From Clostridia bacterium (lineage in GTDB: Bacteria; Bacillota; Clostridia; Christensenellales; Aristaeellaceae), in NCBI GenBank assembly GCA_024404395.1, contig JAKSPZ010000008.1, positions 1 through 13,130 of the forward strand: a stretch of DNA of 13,130 nucleotides. The letters are read 5' to 3'. The notes below the pieces were generated by a model that was not told the origin of the DNA, ran no database searches, and saw nothing but the letters and a program-made list of their open reading frames with translations. Below are positions 6,701-11,155 of the stretch, in pieces (positions within the stretch are counted from its first letter, which is position 1; each line of letters starts with the position of its first letter). Both the position numbers and the translations under genes were made by a program.

Positions 6701-6728
6701 CAACAAAAGCCGACGCGCGCGCGTCGGC
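6701..6728 (-). terminator. GC-rich terminator after divIVA
   Basis: A perfect 20-bp palindrome (6709-6728) with arms GCCGACGCGC and GCGCGTCGGC is followed on the minus strand by TTTTGTTG. The T-run is interrupted, so termination may be partial, which would allow lspA and rluD to be read. The core CGCGCGCGCG (6714-6723) is a purine-pyrimidine alternation. Confidence 0.7.
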
Positions 6729-6746
6729 CTTTGTATTGTGCGTCAA

Positions 6747-7295
6747 TTACTTGAACAGCAGATCGTTGGCCTTCAGGGTCGCCAGCTGATCCTCGACCAG
6801 CTTGCGGAAGGAGGCGCGATAGGATTCCGCGGCGCCCTTCAGCGCTTCGGTCTCGGCCTTGGCTTCGTCCAGAGCCTTCTGAGCGGCAGCAGCGGTGCTC
6901 TCGGCCTCGGCCTTGGCATCGGCAACCAGCTTCTCAGCTTCGGCCTTGGCGGCGGCAACGGTGGTCTCAGCCTCGCCGTTGGCCTTGGCGGTGGTCTCAT
7001 CGGCCAGACGCTGTGCGCTGATCAGAGTCTCGCGCATGGCGTTCTGCAGGTTCTTGAAGTAGCCGGCCTCGTTGTAATCGGGGGTCTTGGCGGCAGCTTC
7101 TTCCAGCTCGCGGGTCTTGGTGGCAACTTCCTCTTCCAGAGCGCCGACACGGCCCTTCAGTGCCATGTTCTCGCGGAGGACTGCGCTGAGATACTCAACG
7201 ATCTCATCAAGATAATCGTCGACCTGTTCAATGTTGTAACCTTCAGCCTGAATGGGGAATTCTTTTTCCTGGATCTCTTTGACGCTGATAGCCAT
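6747..7295 (-). CDS. divIVA: DivIVA-family division/polarity scaffold
   Basis: Coiled-coil protein that in Gram-positives gathers at septa and poles and recruits division or wall-growth factors. The 182-residue protein has the DivIVA N-terminal domain (about 3-40, with KEFPIQAEGYNIEQVDDYLDEI) followed by coiled coil: residues 38-66, and a long Ala/Glu/Lys helix about 85-165 with AKAEAE repeats. It aligns without gaps to B. subtilis DivIVA at the start, but the membrane-inserting Phe17 and Arg18 of that protein are Ala17 and Glu18 here. Phe13, Gly19 and Tyr20 are kept. The start has AAAGGAG 8-9 bases upstream. It lies 30 bases after ylmH and ends at a strong hairpin, as the last gene before an internal terminator. 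Membership is clear from the domain and the classic neighbourhood. Membrane-curvature binding cannot be assumed. Confidence 0.9.
   Translation of the reverse strand: MAISVKEIQEKEFPIQAEGYNIEQVDDYLDEIVEYLSAVLRENMALKGRVGALEEEVATKTRELEEAAAKTPDYNEAGYFKNLQNAMRETLISAQRLADETTAKANGEAETTVAAAKAEAEKLVADAKAEAESTAAAAQKALDEAKAETEALKGAAESYRASFRKLVEDQLATLKANDLLFK
6853..6950 (-). repeat. In-frame short repeats encoding AKAE units of DivIVA
   Basis: TCGGCCTTGGC occurs at 6853-6863, 6907-6917 and 6940-6950, always in the frame giving Ala-Lys-Ala-Glu. Spacings are 54 and 33 bases, that is 18 and 11 residues, as expected for hendecad/heptad coiled-coil steps. Confidence 0.6.
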
Positions 7296-7325
7296 GTTCG
7301 TTTCTCCTTTATGTAGATTGATCGG

Positions 7326-8048
7326 TCAGTGCTTGCCGTATTGGAACAATGTGAGTCCGATGCGACCCTTTCGGGTCTCGCCGATGACTTCCTCGATCTT
7401 CAGCCGTCCGTAGCCTCGGACGGAGATCAGGCTGCCCTCGGTCACCTGCGCATCGGTACGCAGTTCGGGAACGTGATCCAGCTTCACCAGCCCCGCCGTC
7501 ATCAGCTTCTGGGCCGTCGCTCGGCTCAGCTGATAGCCGGCCGCCGCCACGGCATCCAGTCTGCGGCTCTGGACCGTTGCGTGGAAGGTCATTCCCTTGG
7601 GCGGTGCGATCCGCACTTCAACAGCGCGGTCCACCTTTAATGCAGCTCGTCCCGCAGATGCGAGATTGGCCTTGAAATAATCCGCCATATCGTTCATACA
7701 GAACAGATAGGCTTCTCCGGCGTTCTCCGAAAGGGCGATATCGCCGAAGGTCTCACGAGCCAGACCGAGCGCCGTCGCGGCACCCAGCAGGTCTCGATGT
7801 TCACAGCTTGAAAACTTGGTGTTCCAGCGAAGGGAGAGGGTCTCGATGGGCCACTCCCAATCCTCGGGGATCTCCGTGCCGAAGGCGGCGATCGCCATCT
7901 CGGCGTCCTCGTAGCCGCCGTAGAAGCGGACATCGCCGGTCATGTACCGAACCTCCCGCTGTTCGGCGGGGGTCAGAAACCGCGAAAACTGCGTCCGTCC
8001 CGTCACTTCGGCGCGGCGGATCAGTTCGCGGAGATGACTGTCATCCAT
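7326..8048 (-). CDS. ylmH: YlmH-type S4-domain RNA-binding protein
   Basis: S4-domain protein of the YlmH family, which sits between sepF/yggT and divIVA in many Gram-positives and has been connected with ribosome rescue. From ATG 8048 it is 240 residues. The N-terminal part has RRAEVTGRTQFSRFLTPAEQ (11-30) and FYGGYEDAEM (42-51), typical of the family. The C-terminal S4 domain spans about 162-218 (SRRLDAVAAAGYQLSRATAQK, then GSLISVRGYGRLKI). The ATG lies two bases past the yggT stop (TGATCATG) without its own Shine-Dalgarno site, pointing to translational coupling. A GTG at 8087 would add 13 residues but overlaps yggT by 37 bases and also lacks a site. The family typically runs to about 250 residues, so the length fits either start. 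Confidence 0.87.
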   Translation of the reverse strand: MDDSHLRELIRRAEVTGRTQFSRFLTPAEQREVRYMTGDVRFYGGYEDAEMAIAAFGTEIPEDWEWPIETLSLRWNTKFSSCEHRDLLGAATALGLARETFGDIALSENAGEAYLFCMNDMADYFKANLASAGRAALKVDRAVEVRIAPPKGMTFHATVQSRRLDAVAAAGYQLSRATAQKLMTAGLVKLDHVPELRTDAQVTEGSLISVRGYGRLKIEEVIGETRKGRIGLTLFQYGKH

Positions 8049-8050
8049 GA

Positions 8051-8344
8051 TCAGAACACGCGCACCAGCAGCAGGTATACCCGCCACAGGATATCGGGAA
8101 TGAAGCGCAGCGCGACGATGGCGAACCAGCAGGAGAAGTCAACGGGAATGCCCGTCTTTCTGCGGATCCACATCGCCAAAGGCGCAAAGGGCAGGCAGAA
8201 GGGCATGACCAGTACTTCCAGCCAGTTCCTCAGGCGGCTGCGGGGCGCTACCCACGTGACGATGCAGTAGACCAGGATCACCATGGACATCACATAGGAA
8301 AATGTGATGAGTGCCTGGAAGATGCGGAACGGTGTCAGCCTCAC
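8051..8344 (-). CDS. YggT-family membrane protein (YlmG-like)
   Basis: Small integral membrane protein of the YggT family (B. subtilis YlmG), of poorly defined function and linked to division by neighbourhood and, in plastids, to nucleoid distribution. The 97-residue protein has one membrane helix at about 9-31, a conserved central segment with an amphipathic stretch (WLEVLVMPFCLPFAPLAMWI, 41-60) and a second helix at about 68-94. The Pro-rich PFCLPF motif fits the family. The start is GTG, overlapping the sepF stop as GTGA, so translation should be coupled to sepF, and only a weak GGACGTGAT lies upstream. It precedes ylmH by two bases. No residue suggesting catalysis is visible. Confidence 0.85.
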   Translation of the reverse strand: MRLTPFRIFQALITFSYVMSMVILVYCIVTWVAPRSRLRNWLEVLVMPFCLPFAPLAMWIRRKTGIPVDFSCWFAIVALRFIPDILWRVYLLLVRVF

Positions 8345-8988
8345 TCGTAATCACGTCCCATCATTTCTTCCATGTTGGCGCCGGGCGGCAGCATCATGAA
8401 GATTCGGGGAGTGATGCGGACCATGGAGCCGTTGAGCGCCAGCGTCGCACCGCAAAGGGTGTCCTTCGCGCGATCGAAGTTCAGCGAATCCATGGCTTCC
8501 ATGTTGACGATGATGGACACACCGCGCACCATCTGAGTGATGACATCGCGGCACTCACGGAGCTCATACAGCGTCGCATTGGCCATGGCGCCGCTGGAAC
8601 GGCGTCTCGCGGGCAGATTGGTCGCGGTGACGCCCGCGTCGCCTCTGGGCGCACGGGTGCGCTGGGGCTCGAAACGGGAAGGTTCGTCTTCAACCGCTCT
8701 CTTGCGTTCCGGACGGGTGGGACGTGCCGGCTGCGGCGGGGTCTTCAGCTTGCCGTTCTCATAGGTGCGAGGTCCCTGGCCGCGGGAAGTGCTGCGCGGC
8801 GGAATCACCGTGCTGCTGCCGCTGTTGCGTCCGGAGGGACGGGAAGGAACGTAAGTGGATCTTCTGGGGCTCTCGGTCTCATAGCCTTCGGAAACGGGAG
8901 CTTCGCCCACGTAATCCTCTTCAATGCCAAAGAAACGCTTGATCTTGCTGCCGATGCCGCCGCGCTCCTGACCTGATCTGTTAGCCAT
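8341..8988 (-). CDS. sepF: Cell division protein SepF with a long linker
   Basis: FtsZ-binding membrane anchor of the division ring. From ATG 8988 it has 215 residues against about 150 in B. subtilis. The N-terminal GIGSKIKRFFGIEEDY (11-26) can form the membrane-binding amphipathic helix. A low-complexity Arg/Pro/Ser/Gly-rich linker covers about 27-134. The SepF domain is about 136-203, with ATLYELRECRDVITQMVRG (138-156), the GATLALNGSMVRITPRIFMMLP core (180-201) and a Met-rich acidic tail. AAAGGAGG lies 10 bases before this ATG. An upstream TTG at 8997, which would add three residues, has the same site only one or two bases away and is rejected. The gene starts 5 bases past the yggS stop and overlaps yggT by 4 bases. 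Confidence 0.92.
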   Translation of the reverse strand: MANRSGQERGGIGSKIKRFFGIEEDYVGEAPVSEGYETESPRRSTYVPSRPSGRNSGSSTVIPPRSTSRGQGPRTYENGKLKTPPQPARPTRPERKRAVEDEPSRFEPQRTRAPRGDAGVTATNLPARRRSSGAMANATLYELRECRDVITQMVRGVSIIVNMEAMDSLNFDRAKDTLCGATLALNGSMVRITPRIFMMLPPGANMEEMMGRDYE

Positions 8989-8993
8989 GATTC

Positions 8994-9695
8994 TCAAACC
9001 TCCTTTGTCTGCTTGATGGGTCTTGCCCCGAACAGAGCGCGTCCCAGGCGGACCATCGTGGCGCCTTCCTCGGCGGCAACGTCGCAGTCCCCGGACATGC
9101 CCATGGACAGGGTCTTCATAGTAACGTTGGGAATATCCTTATCGCGAAGCATCTCAAAATAGCCGCGCATCCGCTTGAACAGCGGGCGGATGGTCTCGGG
9201 ATCGTCCACGAAGGGCATGATCGCCATCAGACCGTCAATGGCAAGGTTGGGCTTCTTGGAACAGTACTCGACAAAGGGCACCAGCAGTTCTTCATCCACA
9301 CCGCTCTTCTGGTCTTCGTGACCGATGTTGACCTGGATCAGCGCATGCATCACCGTATCCGCGGCGACGGCACGGCGGGAAAGCTCGTCCGCCAGGGCTT
9401 CGCGGTCAAGGGACTGCACGGTGGTCGCCATGCCGAAGATGCTCTTCACCTTGTTGGTCTGGAGACCGCCGATCACATGGATCTCGAAGTTGGGATTAAG
9501 ACGTTCGATCTTGGACTGAAGTTCCTGAACGCGATTCTCGCCGATGACACGGATGCCCGATTCATAGGCTTCGTTGATCGTATCTACGTCCACGGTCTTG
9601 GTCACGCCGCAGATCTCGGCGCCGCCCCACTTCGCGGACGCATTGCCGATGACCTCGCGCCAATGCCGGATATTGCTGTCAAGTACCGGATTCAT
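8994..9695 (-). CDS. YggS/PLPBP-family pyridoxal phosphate homeostasis protein (YlmE)
   Basis: Cytoplasmic PLP-binding protein of the YggS/YlmE/PROSC family, which buffers PLP and affects amino-acid pools; no enzymatic reaction is established. The 233-residue barrel has the PLP lysine K33 in GVTKT, the GENRVQE motif (52-58), SMGMSGD (197-203) and the phosphate-binding GATMVRLGRALFG (211-223). The usual H-x-I-G-H-L-Q motif reads H-V-I-G-G-L-Q (73-79), with Gly77 for the second His. The start ATG has AAGAGG about 10 bases upstream and lies 16 bases after the adaptor gene stop. It sits directly upstream of sepF, as in many Gram-positives, a conserved but unexplained link between PLP homeostasis and division genes. 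Confidence 0.92.
   Translation of the reverse strand: MNPVLDSNIRHWREVIGNASAKWGGAEICGVTKTVDVDTINEAYESGIRVIGENRVQELQSKIERLNPNFEIHVIGGLQTNKVKSIFGMATTVQSLDREALADELSRRAVAADTVMHALIQVNIGHEDQKSGVDEELLVPFVEYCSKKPNLAIDGLMAIMPFVDDPETIRPLFKRMRGYFEMLRDKDIPNVTMKTLSMGMSGDCDVAAEEGATMVRLGRALFGARPIKQTKEV
8998..9006 (-). promoter_or_regulatory. Shine-Dalgarno site of sepF inside the end of yggS
   Basis: AAAGGAGGT on the minus strand overlaps the last codons of yggS and is 10 bases from ATG 8988. It touches the alternative TTG at 8997, so it decides for the ATG. Confidence 0.7.
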
Positions 9696-9711
9696 GATGA
9701 AATAACCTCTT

Positions 9712-10890
9712 TTATTTAATCAACACACGCTGACCCGCCTGCAGCGCGCCTTCGACGCGGGGCTGGATCAACGCCATGGAACCGTCCACGGAAAGGATGT
9801 CCACGGGGACGAAAGTGCCGCCGGGAACGTCGTAGAGCCAGATGCCGTCCTGATCGTTGACACGTGCGATGGAACGGGTATGGACAGCCAGCGAAGACAG
9901 GGAGATGCTCAGGGTAACGCCCGCAGTGCGCTTGTAGATCAGCGGACCGATGGGCTCTTGCATACTGAACACCGCCATGACGGTGCCCGAAGACTTGCGG
10001 ACATCGGTAACGGTACCGGTGTACATCAGATCTTCATAACCTTCAAAGGTGAGATAGTAAGTCTGTCCCACAACGGGATTCCAGGTGCCCGACGTGATGG
10101 TCAATGCCACCGCCCAGTTGTCCTGATCCACGATGCGGTACATACCGCCGGTGAGGATGGATTTGGTGGAGCCCAGCTGAACGCCGTTTCGCGCCGCTTC
10201 CAGATCGGCGATGGTGATGTCATCGATGTTGTTCGCGCTCAGGTCGGTCTCGTAGCCGTCCAGATAGAAGGACACCACGCCGCCGGTCTTCGCGTTGGAT
10301 TCCTTGCGCCAGGAGCGGATGCTGGACAGGCGGGTATTCTCCTCGTCGTACAGCTTGGTCAGGCGGACGTCATCGCGCTTATTGGCGCGGAGATACTCCT
10401 GACGGTCCACCATGGAAGTCTGAAGCTGCTCGATGATGGTGCGAAGATTGCCGCGATTCTGCAGCGTCGCCATGCCCTTGAAGTCCTGAGCGGACAGGGA
10501 AATGATGGTCTCCAGTCGATCCAGGTTATTGTCCACAATGGTTCCGAGGAGCTGACGGTGATAGGTCTGAATGTTGGACCTTGTGGTCTCCAGACGGGTC
10601 AGCAGGCTCTCGGAATAACCGGTGGTATAGAAATAAGCAATGGTGTCACCGGCCGAAACCACCGTATTCTCCGTAGCGACATATTCAATACGGACGGTGC
10701 TGTCGGATACGACGACCTGCTCATCCCTCAATATGACACATTCGCCCTGCCGCGTCACGGCGGATGCCCACTGGGTGATGACATCCTCACTGGTGCGGAA
10801 GGGACCCACAAAATATACAATGATGCCGATGATCAACACAAGGATCAACATCATGACGTAAAAACGTCCTGTCAATCTCGTTCTGTACAT
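9712..10890 (-). CDS. Membrane-anchored HlyD-like adaptor protein of unknown partner
   Basis: A 392-residue protein resembling HlyD-type membrane-fusion adaptors. One N-terminal membrane helix (about 11-29) is followed by an extracytoplasmic region: a lipoyl/barrel-sandwich half (about 48-92, RQGECVILRDEQVV to SAGDTIAYFY), a helical hairpin (about 93-195), a return segment GGVVSFYLDGYE (203-214), and beta-domains to the C-terminus (TYYLTFEGYEDLMYTG, then QAGQRVLIK). No ATPase, permease or outer-membrane partner is encoded nearby. In a Gram-positive it may act at the wall or with a distant transporter. I recognise it as the type of adaptor gene found before yggS-sepF in Clostridia; its role there is not known to me. 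ATG 10890 is preferred over GTG 10899, which is only 2 bases from GGGGT. It heads the division cluster, divergent from recJ. Confidence 0.75.
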   Translation of the reverse strand: MYRTRLTGRFYVMMLILVLIIGIIVYFVGPFRTSEDVITQWASAVTRQGECVILRDEQVVVSDSTVRIEYVATENTVVSAGDTIAYFYTTGYSESLLTRLETTRSNIQTYHRQLLGTIVDNNLDRLETIISLSAQDFKGMATLQNRGNLRTIIEQLQTSMVDRQEYLRANKRDDVRLTKLYDEENTRLSSIRSWRKESNAKTGGVVSFYLDGYETDLSANNIDDITIADLEAARNGVQLGSTKSILTGGMYRIVDQDNWAVALTITSGTWNPVVGQTYYLTFEGYEDLMYTGTVTDVRKSSGTVMAVFSMQEPIGPLIYKRTAGVTLSISLSSLAVHTRSIARVNDQDGIWLYDVPGGTFVPVDILSVDGSMALIQPRVEGALQAGQRVLIK

Positions 10891-10913
10891 TCTCGGCACA
10901 CACCCCGCATACT

Positions 10914-10922
10914 ATTATACCA
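10914..10922 (-). promoter_or_regulatory. Second, extended -10 promoter of the adaptor gene
   Basis: TGG-TATAAT (TATAAT at 10914-10919) lies 13 bases downstream of the first TATAAT. It lacks a good -35 but has the TGN extension. Transcription would begin near 10907. Confidence 0.4.
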
Positions 10923-10926
10923 TATC

Positions 10927-10955
10927 ATTATACAATTAACGGCGCATGCATGCAA
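10927..10955 (-). promoter_or_regulatory. Sigma-A promoter of the adaptor/division gene cluster
   Basis: TTGCAT (10950-10955) and TATAAT (10927-10932) are separated by 17 bases on the minus strand. The transcript would start near 10920 and run through yggS, sepF, yggT, ylmH and divIVA. The -35 is covered by a palindrome (10951-10965). Confidence 0.65.
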
Positions 10956-10965
10956 TGCCATTGCA
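10951..10965. promoter_or_regulatory. Palindromic candidate operator over the -35
   Basis: TGCAATG-C-CATTGCA is a perfect inverted repeat with 7-bp arms and a 1-base centre, overlapping five of six bases of the -35 of the adaptor promoter. It has no T-run, so it is not a terminator. Binding by a repressor is inferred from position only. Confidence 0.4.
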
Positions 10966-11073
10966 GTGACTTTTTTGTAAAAGGTGCACCATGATGTCGC
11001 CTTGTTTTTTGCCTGTTTTTCCGCACACCGTCCGCCTTGATGTAAACCTCCATATATTGTCAAATTATCCGAC

Positions 11074-11102
11074 TGGAATCCGTCAAACGAATAGTGTATA
11101 AT
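11074..11102 (+). promoter_or_regulatory. Probable recJ promoter
   Basis: A consensus TATAAT (11097-11102) has only a weak -35 (TGGAAT, 11074-11079) at 17 bases. It would start transcription near 11109 and give a leader of about 47 bases with AGGAG 9 bases before the recJ ATG. Confidence 0.5.
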
Positions 11103-11155
11103 GACCCTATATTTATATGTGGAATAGTATGATGTCAAGATAGGAGAATGAAGCT

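Noticed and set aside
6714..6723. CGCGCGCGCG as a possible Z-DNA element
   Set aside because: It is the centre of the divIVA terminator palindrome, which explains it. Ten base pairs is short for an independent structural role.
10872..11138. An 88-codon minus-strand frame spanning the spacer between the adaptor gene and recJ
   Set aside because: It runs across both promoters and the palindrome, has no convincing ribosome site or domain, and overlaps the adaptor start in another frame.
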